64,000 nucleotides of DNA from Fulvivirgaceae bacterium JP3-4. GTDB lineage: Bacteria > Bacteroidota > Bacteroidia > Cytophagales > Cyclobacteriaceae. The first letter of the stretch is position 1. Every line of letters begins with the position of its first letter. Shown one piece after another: positions 17,316 through 24,786 of the stretch. The stretch is from positions 1,488,001 to 1,552,000 of the forward strand of contig JARKND010000001.1 in the NCBI GenBank assembly GCA_029309925.1. The letters are read 5' to 3'. Made by a program: the position numbers and the translations under genes. The notes under the pieces were generated by a model. That model had not been told where the DNA came from, did not search any database, and was given only the letters and a program-made list of their open reading frames with translations.

Positions 17316-18551
17316 TTAATGCGCCACTGTCACTACTTCCTTCTTATCGGATTTGAATGCGAACGGGAACAGAATGCCGAGCACGAGTGCATATCCCGCA
17401 AAGGAAAGCCAGATACTCTGCCAGTCGCGGATACCATCAACCGTGAAGTAATCCACCACGAAGCCACTGATCGTGCCGCCAACAAAGGCGCCAACACCGT
17501 TTGTCATCAGCATGAAGAGTCCCTGGGCGCTTGAGATGATTGAGTTGTCTGCCTCATTCTTGACGAATAGCGATCCTGAAATGTTAAAGAAATCGAACGC
17601 CATTCCGTAAATGATCATTGACAGGATCAGCAGCGAAAAACCATCGCCAGGATTTCCGAAGCCAAACAAACCGAAACGCAACACCCATGCGAAAATACTG
17701 ATCAGCATAACCTTCTTGATGCCGAACCGCTGCAGGAAGAAAGGTATTGTAAGAATGAAGAGGGTCTCAGAGATCTGTGATATCGACATCAGGATACTTG
17801 GGTGCTTCACTGCGAATGAATCCGGGTATTGATCTGCAAAATCGTGAATGAAGGGTTCCCCGAACGTATTGGTGATCTGCAACGCTGCGCCTAACAGCAT
17901 CGCAAACACAAAGAATACAGCCATCTTTTTGCGCTTGAACAGAACGAATGCTTCGAGCCCGAAAGTTGAAACAAAACTTCCATCCTTTTTTACTTTGCTT
18001 GGAGGAACAGCAGGCATAGTAAATGCATATAGTCCGAGCAGTATGCCAGCCGTTGCGCTGACATAGAGTTGAACGGGGCTCAAGGTCCATTGGCCCAGGT
18101 CGATTACCCACATGGCCACGATAAAACCTACTGTTCCCCAGACGCGGATGGCAGGAAAGAATTTAACAATGTCGATTCCATCTCTCTGAAGTGTTGCATA
18201 GGAAACGGAATTATTCAATGCGATGGTCGGCATATAGAACATCGAGTTGAGCAGCATCACGATGTACATCGTTTGAAAATCTGTAACCGTGGTTGCGTAA
18301 ATGAGAAGCGCAGCACCCACCAGGTGGCACAGGCCCAGAACACGTTCAGCATTCATCCAGCGATCGGCAATAATACCCATAATGGTAGGCATGAACAGGG
18401 AAGCAATTCCCATGGTCGCGTAAATACTGCCTACCTGCGATCCGGTAAATTTTAAGGTGACGATCAGATACCCGCCCAGCGAAATGAGCCATGCTCCCCA
18501 CACAAAAAACTCAAGGAAGTTCATGAGGATAAGCCGGGTTTTGATAGTCAT
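17316..18551 (-). CDS. Nucleoside permease, MFS (NHS family, NupG-like)
   Basis: 411 residues with about 12 hydrophobic segments. The N-terminus LILMNFLEFFVWGAWLIS and the motif MGIIADRWMNAERVLGL (between helices 2 and 3) are typical of the nucleoside:H+ symporter family. Other family features are ALNNSVSYATL, IRVWGTVGFI and FDFFNISGSLFV. It is predicted to import nucleosides across the inner membrane. It is monocistronic, with the tRNA gene upstream on the same strand separated by a terminator. Substrate choice within the nucleosides is not decided by the sequence. Confidence 0.87.
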   Translation of the reverse strand: MTIKTRLILMNFLEFFVWGAWLISLGGYLIVTLKFTGSQVGSIYATMGIASLFMPTIMGIIADRWMNAERVLGLCHLVGAALLIYATTVTDFQTMYIVMLLNSMFYMPTIALNNSVSYATLQRDGIDIVKFFPAIRVWGTVGFIVAMWVIDLGQWTLSPVQLYVSATAGILLGLYAFTMPAVPPSKVKKDGSFVSTFGLEAFVLFKRKKMAVFFVFAMLLGAALQITNTFGEPFIHDFADQYPDSFAVKHPSILMSISQISETLFILTIPFFLQRFGIKKVMLISIFAWVLRFGLFGFGNPGDGFSLLILSMIIYGMAFDFFNISGSLFVKNEADNSIISSAQGLFMLMTNGVGAFVGGTISGFVVDYFTVDGIRDWQSIWLSFAGYALVLGILFPFAFKSDKKEVVTVAH

Positions 18552-18628
18552 GCTCGTAGGGTTAAGGTATAATCTGCCAAGCTATTGAAAATCCGGGAAA
18601 CCGTAATATTTCAGCTTAGCTCAGCGCA

Positions 18629-18661
18629 CAAAAAAAAAGCAGCTACGGTCTGTAACTGCTT
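18629..18661 (-). terminator. Terminator downstream of the tRNA
   Basis: On the minus strand AAGCAG and CTGCTT (with inner TAC/GTA pairing) form a hairpin followed by a long T-run. It begins five bases after the tRNA 3' end. Confidence 0.8.
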
Positions 18662-18665
18662 GAGG

Positions 18666-18739
18666 TGGGCCCAGCTGGGCACGATCCAGCGACCCCCTGA
18701 TTATGAGTCAGGTGCTCTAACCAGCTGAGCTATGGGCCC
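18666..18739 (-). tRNA. tRNA with anticodon CAT (Met or Ile2), unusual T-loop
   Basis: A 74-base cloverleaf is read on the minus strand. The acceptor stem GGGCCCA/TGGGCCC is perfect, the D-arm is GCTC-AGCTGGTTA-GAGC, and the anticodon arm is CCTGA-CTCATAA-TCAGG with anticodon CAT. The variable loop is GGGTC and the T-arm GCTGG-ATCGTGC-CCAGC, with discriminator A. The following bases are CCT, so the 3' CCA is not encoded. CAT can mean elongator Met, initiator Met or lysidine-modified Ile; the A-U-type acceptor end argues against initiator. The T-loop ATCGTGC differs from the usual TTCGANN. Confidence 0.93.
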
Positions 18740-18820
18740 TTCCAACAGGCGAGCCTGTCGAAGAGGTGCAATGTTACGGATTTGAGAGAAAATACACAAT
18801 TCTGTGGTTGAATCATTGGA

Positions 18821-18907
18821 GCCACTAAGCCACCTAGGCACCAAGGAACACGAAGAATTCAGTGTTCTGTTAGTGGCCTTCGTGCTCCTTTGTGCCTTGG
18901 TGGCTAC
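18821..18907. repeat. Imperfect 28-bp inverted repeat, CTTCGTGGC family
   Basis: The left arm (18828-18855, starting AGCCACCTAGGCACC) pairs with the right arm (18878-18905, ending GCCTTGGTGGCT) with three mismatches in 28. The arms are made of the words CCTTGGTGGC and CTTCGTG. It lies between the tRNA gene and the HAD phosphatase start, so it is likely transcribed into the latter's leader. Confidence 0.85.
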
Positions 18908-18925
18908 ATCGTATTTTTGCCCGCT

Positions 18926-19543
18926 ATGAATTCATCCGTAAAGAACCTGGTTTTTGATCTCGGAGGCGTCATCCTCGACCTGGCTGTCGATCAGACGGTT
19001 CAGGCCTTCGCTAACCTGGCCGGCATCACGCAAGAAAAAGCAACTTCAATCTTTCATACGTCACCGGAATTCAACCTGTATGAAAAAGGCGGAATGACCG
19101 ATCAGCAATTCCGTGAGTTTTTGAAATCTGCGTATACACCTAGGGCCTCAGACGCTGAAATCGATCACGCGTGGAATCAAATGCTGCGAAATATTCCAGT
19201 GATCAAACTTCAACTCCTCGAACGGTTGAAAAAACAATACAACGTCCTCTTGCTGAGCAATACGAATGAAATACATTTGACCTATATCAATTCGAAACTG
19301 TTGCCAAAAGAAGCAAAATCACTCGATCAGTATTTTCACAGGGCGTATTATTCACATCGGATGCTGAAGCGGAAGCCGGACGCTGAAATCTTTCAGCAGG
19401 TGCTCGATGAGAACAACCTTGTTCCTGAGCAAACCTTATTTTTGGACGACAACCTGATGAACGTTAAGGGTGCGGAAAGCGTTGGAATTAAAACTGTCCA
19501 CGTCACAACGCCCGATCTTATCTTAAACTACTTCAATGTCTAA
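18926..19543 (+). CDS. HAD-superfamily phosphatase (YihX-like)
   Basis: 205 residues from the ATG at 18926. An upstream in-frame start at 18890 would place the N-terminus inside the inverted repeat and is rejected. HAD motif I is VFDLGGVILDL, motif II LLLSNTNE, motif III the Lys in LKRKPD, and motif IV LFLDDNLMNV. The FDLGG form matches YihX-type sugar-phosphate phosphatases. A cap domain occupies about 18-85. It overlaps the site-2 protease gene by eight bases, so the two are co-translated. The substrate is inferred only at the level of small phosphometabolites. Confidence 0.87.
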   Translation: MNSSVKNLVFDLGGVILDLAVDQTVQAFANLAGITQEKATSIFHTSPEFNLYEKGGMTDQQFREFLKSAYTPRASDAEIDHAWNQMLRNIPVIKLQLLERLKKQYNVLLLSNTNEIHLTYINSKLLPKEAKSLDQYFHRAYYSHRMLKRKPDAEIFQQVLDENNLVPEQTLFLDDNLMNVKGAESVGIKTVHVTTPDLILNYFNV

Positions 19544-20774
19544 GGAAACCAAGCGGATACTTTTTCAGATCGTCCTGTTTATCGCCACGTTCATTTCGAC
19601 TACAATCGCAGGTAATGAATGGGTTCACAGCCGAAGCATTTTTACGACACCTGATTACGGATGGCATGACTTCGTCAATGGACTGAGTTTTTCAGTACCA
19701 TTAATTCTCATCCTCACCTTTCATGAATTTGGTCACTACTTTGTAGCGATATATCACAAAGTCAAGACTTCGCTTCCTTACTATATCCCGATCCCGCCCA
19801 TACCATTCTTATCGTTGAGCATCGGAACAATGGGTGCGGTTATCAGGTTGAGAAGCAGGCCGTACAGCAATGTTCAGAATTTTGATATAGGATTAGCAGG
19901 ACCACTGGCCGGGTTTGTCGTTGCAATTGCGTTGCTGATCTACGGTTTCGTTACGCTTCCACCACCTGATTATGTTTTTCAATTTCATCCGGAATACAGA
20001 GAGTTTGGTCTGAACTATGCCGACACCGTGTACACACCGGGTTACAAGCGCGTCCAGCAGGAGAGAATGCTCGCTGAATTCAAGAAAGAAATCAGAGAAG
20101 GTAAAGTGGAAGATCCGCCAGATACAACCAAACTTACACCTGAACTCGCTAGAATTACAGACGTGCAGTTTGGAACTAACCTGGCTTTCCTCGTGCTGGG
20201 AAAAGTATTTGCAGATCCGGAGCGTATCCCGAATCCTCACGAGATGATGCATTATCCGATATTGCTGGCGTGCTACATCGCGCTTTTCATCACATGTCTC
20301 AACCTGTTGCCTGTTGGCCAGCTTGACGGAGGCCATGTTGTCTACGGGTTGTTTGGATTCAGATCACACAAGATCATTGCCACAACGGCCTTTATTGCAC
20401 TGATGTTCTATGCTGGCTTGGGTTCCTCGTTCATAAGCTTTTCCCAACCCAAAGAAGAGCTTCTGCTCTGGCTGGTCGTATACGTTTTCCTTTTTTTTAT
20501 CGCCTTCAAGGGATTACGCCTTTCAACGAAAGATACGTGGATGTACGTGCTGATTGTTGTAGCTACGCAGCTCGTATTGATGGCATTGGTTCCTGGAATT
20601 CACGGCTATGAAGGCTGGCTGTTTTTTGGCGTGATCGTTGGGAGATTCATCGGGATTCAGTATCCGCCAGCAGAAATAGAACTTCCGCTTGATTCCAAAC
20701 GGATAATACTCGGATGGATCACCTTACTGATCTTTATCCTATGCTTCAGCCCTGCTCCGATTGTTATTCAGTGA
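19536..20774 (+). CDS. Site-2 protease family (M50) membrane metalloprotease
   Basis: 412 residues, multi-spanning. The zinc motif HEFGH is in LTFHEFGHYFVA (about residues 63-67) and the third-ligand motif is NLLPVGQLDGGHVV (about 253-266), with GLAGPLAGF between them. These define intramembrane metalloproteases of the S2P/EGY1-like branch. Unlike RseP it has no PDZ domain; a soluble insertion of about 80 residues (about 145-225) lies between helices. It overlaps the HAD gene by eight bases. Its 3' end overlaps the convergent T9SS gene by 11 bases. It probably cleaves membrane-embedded regulators, but no target is visible nearby. Confidence 0.88.
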   Translation: MSKETKRILFQIVLFIATFISTTIAGNEWVHSRSIFTTPDYGWHDFVNGLSFSVPLILILTFHEFGHYFVAIYHKVKTSLPYYIPIPPIPFLSLSIGTMGAVIRLRSRPYSNVQNFDIGLAGPLAGFVVAIALLIYGFVTLPPPDYVFQFHPEYREFGLNYADTVYTPGYKRVQQERMLAEFKKEIREGKVEDPPDTTKLTPELARITDVQFGTNLAFLVLGKVFADPERIPNPHEMMHYPILLACYIALFITCLNLLPVGQLDGGHVVYGLFGFRSHKIIATTAFIALMFYAGLGSSFISFSQPKEELLLWLVVYVFLFFIAFKGLRLSTKDTWMYVLIVVATQLVLMALVPGIHGYEGWLFFGVIVGRFIGIQYPPAEIELPLDSKRIILGWITLLIFILCFSPAPIVIQ

Positions 20775-22797
20775 TGATGATTTTCTGTGCGTGAAGAGCA
20801 CCCAGGTTGCGATAGCGAACAATATAAAGTCCTGAGGGAGCATTTACCCGGACGTACGTTCTGTCATCGAAGGCATCACTTTCAAAAGCAACAGGCTGCC
20901 CGGTCATCGTCATTACAGAAATGTTTTCGGGTTTTCCGCTGATCTCAAATGCTCCGCGATTCGGATTCGGGTACAGCGCAAGCCGTGTATCTTCTTCAGT
21001 GCCTGTTGTTGGATCAACCACTCCGGTTCCAAATACCGGACGTACCATGAAACTTCCTTTGATCAATGTGTTTGCTTCCCAGCGCGAAGGGTCCGGGTTG
21101 ATGCTGCCTTCGGTGTTGAAAAACATCTTGCCACCTGTGTCATTGCTGTTGTCAATTCCCACGAGAAGTTGCCCCGCAACAGGCTGGCGCCATCCGATAA
21201 AGAACGACCTTTGTTCGATCTGTACAGCCGGGAGAAAGCGAATGCGCTGAAAGGTATTGTTGCCTGACTTTCGAATGGCGACTGACGAAATGCGCACCAG
21301 GATCTTGTTTGGTTTCCCATTCTCCATATCAAAAACAAAGAAGTCAACATTTTGATTACTTGTTAATCCGAAAGGAGGGAAGTAGATGTCAAATGCCTCC
21401 AGTACACGAAGGGTGTCGTGCAGGCTTTCAGGCAGATCGAACTGATAGGCAAAAACGTTTCCGGCAGAAATAAGTCCGCCAGCATATTCGGCAACGCCAT
21501 CGTCATACGCATAGTAATTGCTGAGATCATATTGCACGCGAACGGTGTCGTTAGAACGAAAGTCGATCGGAATGTATTTCGGATCGTAATCATCGGCAGG
21601 TAGTCCGTCCTGCGGATTGATATTGTCGCCTGTTACCAGAATTGTGCTGAGTTCAATCTTTGCAGCATCGGCTCGCGGATCAAGAGCAGTGACAGTGTCG
21701 ATAAGGCTGATGTGCTTCACAGTCACTGGCTGCGACTCGAAAGGAAAAATCGCTCCGCCATTATCATTGATCCTTTCCGATGCGGTTGCAAGGGAAACCG
21801 TTGCGGATGTTGTATCCGATGCTGAATAAAAATAACTGGTGAAAGTTCCATCCAAGTAATAGTTCAACACTTCAGGATCACCGAGGCGCAGATTAAAAAC
21901 ATTGAATTCAGGAGCGATTACGGTAGGGTCGCTGAGAAAATGATAGTAAGGAATGGCGCGATACTGATTGGGGAAAATTGATGAAGGCGGAGATGTAATT
22001 GCCTGGTCAGGAAAGCTCACATCACTCGCGCTTCTGTTTTTGTTTAAGTAAACGTAATCAATGTTCCATGTATCATATGGTCCCGATTGCCTTCCGAAGG
22101 TTCGAAAGCGGAACTGAAAGTGATCGGTAAAAAACCGGTCGCCATCAACTTTTACCATCGACTGATAAAATTTGTCCTGCTCGAAGGTTGACTGAGGCTG
22201 TATCGTGAGAACCGTCTCCCATTCATTTGATGCATTCCGGAACTGCACCTGGAAATAGTCATCAGGATCGGGAGCCTCACCGTTCCCTTTCCATTGATAA
22301 TAGAAACTGAGATATACTGCATTTCGCTCTGCGATCGTTACAGGGTTCGAATTTGCGTTTTCAGACAAGTCGATTGGGCGTGATACGAGGCTGTCTGTAA
22401 AACCATTCAGAAAAATCTCGGTAGCGTTGTAAGGATCGCCAATGGAATCAAGCCCGTCAAAAGTTGCCACATTAATGGTCGGAGGATTGATTCCAAGCCC
22501 ATCGTTCACCCAAACGGTGTAGCTGTTCTCCCAGCGCCCGGTGTCTGCATAGACTTCTTTCAGATTCGGATTTGTATACGGTTTTGAAAAATCATCGAAG
22601 AAAGGCAGGTTGAGCGGGGGAGTTGCTTTTGTGCGCGCACCGCTGGATGTGCGGCTGCCGGATTCTTCTGCATGCCCGAGTCTTTTCAGTTGAAGCTGGC
22701 TGTATGTATTGGGGGTGACAAAGAGGGTGAAGAGCAGACAGAGCAATCCTGCAAAACCGAATGGCTGAAACGGAAACCGGGAGTTATTGATTGTCAT
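20764..22797 (-). CDS. Secreted protein with T9SS type A sorting domain
   Basis: About 677 residues from the ATG at 22797 (MTINNSRFPFQPFGF), which gives a signal peptide ending VTPNTYSQ. A longer frame from 22860 would extend 77 bases into the PASTA gene and is less likely. The middle region has jelly-roll-like segments (FDDFSKPYTNP, WNIDYVYLNKNRS) but no recognised catalytic domain. The C-terminus from LALYPNPNRGAFEIS to LYIVRYRNLGALHAQKIIITE is a classic type A sorting signal. The ATG overlaps the PASTA stop by 14 bases, so it is translationally coupled to that gene. Function on the cell surface is unknown. Confidence 0.85.
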   Translation of the reverse strand: MTINNSRFPFQPFGFAGLLCLLFTLFVTPNTYSQLQLKRLGHAEESGSRTSSGARTKATPPLNLPFFDDFSKPYTNPNLKEVYADTGRWENSYTVWVNDGLGINPPTINVATFDGLDSIGDPYNATEIFLNGFTDSLVSRPIDLSENANSNPVTIAERNAVYLSFYYQWKGNGEAPDPDDYFQVQFRNASNEWETVLTIQPQSTFEQDKFYQSMVKVDGDRFFTDHFQFRFRTFGRQSGPYDTWNIDYVYLNKNRSASDVSFPDQAITSPPSSIFPNQYRAIPYYHFLSDPTVIAPEFNVFNLRLGDPEVLNYYLDGTFTSYFYSASDTTSATVSLATASERINDNGGAIFPFESQPVTVKHISLIDTVTALDPRADAAKIELSTILVTGDNINPQDGLPADDYDPKYIPIDFRSNDTVRVQYDLSNYYAYDDGVAEYAGGLISAGNVFAYQFDLPESLHDTLRVLEAFDIYFPPFGLTSNQNVDFFVFDMENGKPNKILVRISSVAIRKSGNNTFQRIRFLPAVQIEQRSFFIGWRQPVAGQLLVGIDNSNDTGGKMFFNTEGSINPDPSRWEANTLIKGSFMVRPVFGTGVVDPTTGTEEDTRLALYPNPNRGAFEISGKPENISVMTMTGQPVAFESDAFDDRTYVRVNAPSGLYIVRYRNLGALHAQKIIITE

Positions 22798-23590
22798 TGG
22801 CCTGTTCGTCATCAGGAACTTCTGCGTCAGGTGCACCAACCCATAAATCAACGACATCACCTACCCGAATATTTTCATTGGGTGTTGGCTTTTGTTTAAG
22901 CACAACAGGGCTTACTCCGGTCGTGTCACCGATCAGAATGACGTTGCCAACACTGAGCAGGGACCCCTTGATATTGACCTCAGCTTCATCATACGAGTAA
23001 TTCAGAACGTTGGGGGTTGGGAGGTACATGCTGCCCCCATCCATCACCACAAGGTCAACAACTGTACCCTTTGGCACGCGTACATTTGGTTCTACCTTGT
23101 TTCCGTTGATCTTCATCTCCTGCACCAGATTTAGCCATGGCCCGCGAACGAGCTGGATTTTTCCGCGCTTCAGTTCACTTCCTTTCAACACAGCTTCAGC
23201 ATTGATCAGCGAACCATTGATGAGATCTGGCATCGGCACAGTTGGTGGATTGATCCGGTTGACAGAGACGTAGATCTTGCGGTTCTCTTTCACTTTTGAC
23301 CCTGCGGCAGGATATTGCTTGAGCACCGTAAGTGGTGGATACTGGGAAGAGTAGGAGGAATCATTCACTTCAAATCTCAGATCATGACGTGCAAGAAACT
23401 CTTCGGCTTTTTTGCTGTCCTGTCCTTCAATGTTCGGAACCGTTACCGTCTCCCCGTGATTCGTAACATTGGGGAGGTAAAAGAAAAAATAACCAACCGC
23501 AATCAGCACGATCAGTGAAGCAGCGATAAGTAGGTGAAGCAGTACGCCTCCCAGGGTATTCGCTTTGTATTTTTTGAAGTTGAATTTCAC
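22784..23590 (-). CDS. Membrane-anchored PASTA-domain protein
   Basis: 268 residues starting at GTG. One transmembrane helix (about 17-38, LLHLLIAASLIVLIAVGYF) precedes three PASTA repeats (about 42-112, 113-185, 190-255). Each repeat shows the VPNIEG / MPDLING / TPNVLN opening and the VPKGTVVDL-type closing. There is no kinase or transpeptidase domain, unlike Firmicutes/Actinobacteria PASTA proteins. PASTA domains bind peptidoglycan stem peptides or beta-lactams, and the gene follows ddl, so a cell-wall role is plausible. The acidic C-terminal tail ends PDDEQANDNQ. Confidence 0.88.
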   Translation of the reverse strand: MKFNFKKYKANTLGGVLLHLLIAASLIVLIAVGYFFFYLPNVTNHGETVTVPNIEGQDSKKAEEFLARHDLRFEVNDSSYSSQYPPLTVLKQYPAAGSKVKENRKIYVSVNRINPPTVPMPDLINGSLINAEAVLKGSELKRGKIQLVRGPWLNLVQEMKINGNKVEPNVRVPKGTVVDLVVMDGGSMYLPTPNVLNYSYDEAEVNIKGSLLSVGNVILIGDTTGVSPVVLKQKPTPNENIRVGDVVDLWVGAPDAEVPDDEQANDNQ

Positions 23591-23627
23591 GCGTCAGCAG
23601 GTACAGTTTGATTCAAAGATACGGTAA

Positions 23628-24713
23628 TCAGAATTTCAGAGCCGAATTGAATTCCCTTTCAATGCGTTTTCCACGGTCATAACGCTGTTCTGCGAGGTCA
23701 AGCAGCTTTGAGATGAGTTCAGTGAAACCGATCCCCCTTTCCTTCCACATCATGGGATACATACTCGAATTCGTAAAGCCCGGAATGGTGTTGATCTCAT
23801 TAATATAGATTTTGCCCTCTTCTGTCAGGAACAGATCAACACGCGAAAAGTCCTCGCAATGTAATGCCTTGTATGCTCTCACACTTACATCACGCACCTT
23901 CTCCGCGATTTTCGGGGCGAGTTTCGCAGGAACATCAATGCGCACAGCATCCGGGTCAACGTATTTGGCATCGAAGGTGTAGAATTCATATTTCTTGCTG
24001 ATGACGATCTCGCCAGGGTATGATGCCTCGGGCGGATCGTTCCCCAGAATTGCACATTCGATCTCGCGGCCCGTAATAAATTCTTCGATCAGCAGACTGT
24101 CATCATACCGGAACGCCTCGTCAATGGCCTTCACAAAAGAGTCTTCATCTTTCACTTTAGACACGCCAACAGAAGAGCCGAGGCTCGCAGACTTCACCAT
24201 GAAAGGCAGTCCCAGTTCTTTCTTTACCTCCTTAAAATTGATATTTTCTTTTTCGCTGAAATGAAACGTGAGAAAGTTTGTCACCGGCAGACCGGCCAGA
24301 CGAAGCAACTTCTTGGCAATGATCTTGTTCATTGCTACGGAAGATCCCAGCACTCCGGTGCCGACCATTGGAATATCCATCGCCTTGATCAGTCCCTGGA
24401 TGCTGCCATCTTCGCCATCCGTACCATGTAACACCGGGAAAATGATATCCGCTTTCATGCGATCTCCGCTCGAGATCAGCGTAAAGCCAGGCCGCTGTGC
24501 ATCGAGGATAAGCCCCATCGCCTTTCCCTGTTCAATATCTTTTGTCACACTGGTGGTAAGGAACCACTGGCCGCTTTTTGAAATACCTATGGGCAATGGT
24601 TCAAAGCGATCCTTGTCGATGTATTCGAAAATGTTTCTGGCAGAATTAACTGATACTCCGTGCTCAACCGATCTTCCCCCATACAGGATGGCTACTTTTT
24701 TCTTCTTGGACAT
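23628..24713 (-). CDS. ddl: D-alanine--D-alanine ligase
   Basis: 361 residues, normal length. It has the N-terminal GGRSVEHGVSVNSA motif, then VLHGTDGEDGSIQG, GTGVLGSSVAMNK, VKSASLGSSVGVSKV, the ATP-grasp EEFITGREIECAILG, and NEINTIPGFTNSSMYP at the metal-binding end. It joins two D-Ala residues for the peptidoglycan precursor in the cytoplasm. It is followed 37 bases later by the PASTA gene and preceded by the M43 protease gene. Tyr/Phe discrimination for D-Ala over D-lactate was not evaluated. Confidence 0.95.
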   Translation of the reverse strand: MSKKKKVAILYGGRSVEHGVSVNSARNIFEYIDKDRFEPLPIGISKSGQWFLTTSVTKDIEQGKAMGLILDAQRPGFTLISSGDRMKADIIFPVLHGTDGEDGSIQGLIKAMDIPMVGTGVLGSSVAMNKIIAKKLLRLAGLPVTNFLTFHFSEKENINFKEVKKELGLPFMVKSASLGSSVGVSKVKDEDSFVKAIDEAFRYDDSLLIEEFITGREIECAILGNDPPEASYPGEIVISKKYEFYTFDAKYVDPDAVRIDVPAKLAPKIAEKVRDVSVRAYKALHCEDFSRVDLFLTEEGKIYINEINTIPGFTNSSMYPMMWKERGIGFTELISKLLDLAEQRYDRGKRIEREFNSALKF

Positions 24714-24786
24714 TTCAGATTTTTTTCAATCTCAAAGATATTAAAATCACGCTATTAAGCAGCGAAAAATACTGTGGGTTTATAGC

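Noticed and set aside
18890-18925. Upstream start for the HAD phosphatase
   Set aside because: The extra 12 residues are encoded by the right arm of the inverted repeat, and HAD motif I lies directly after the ATG at 18926.
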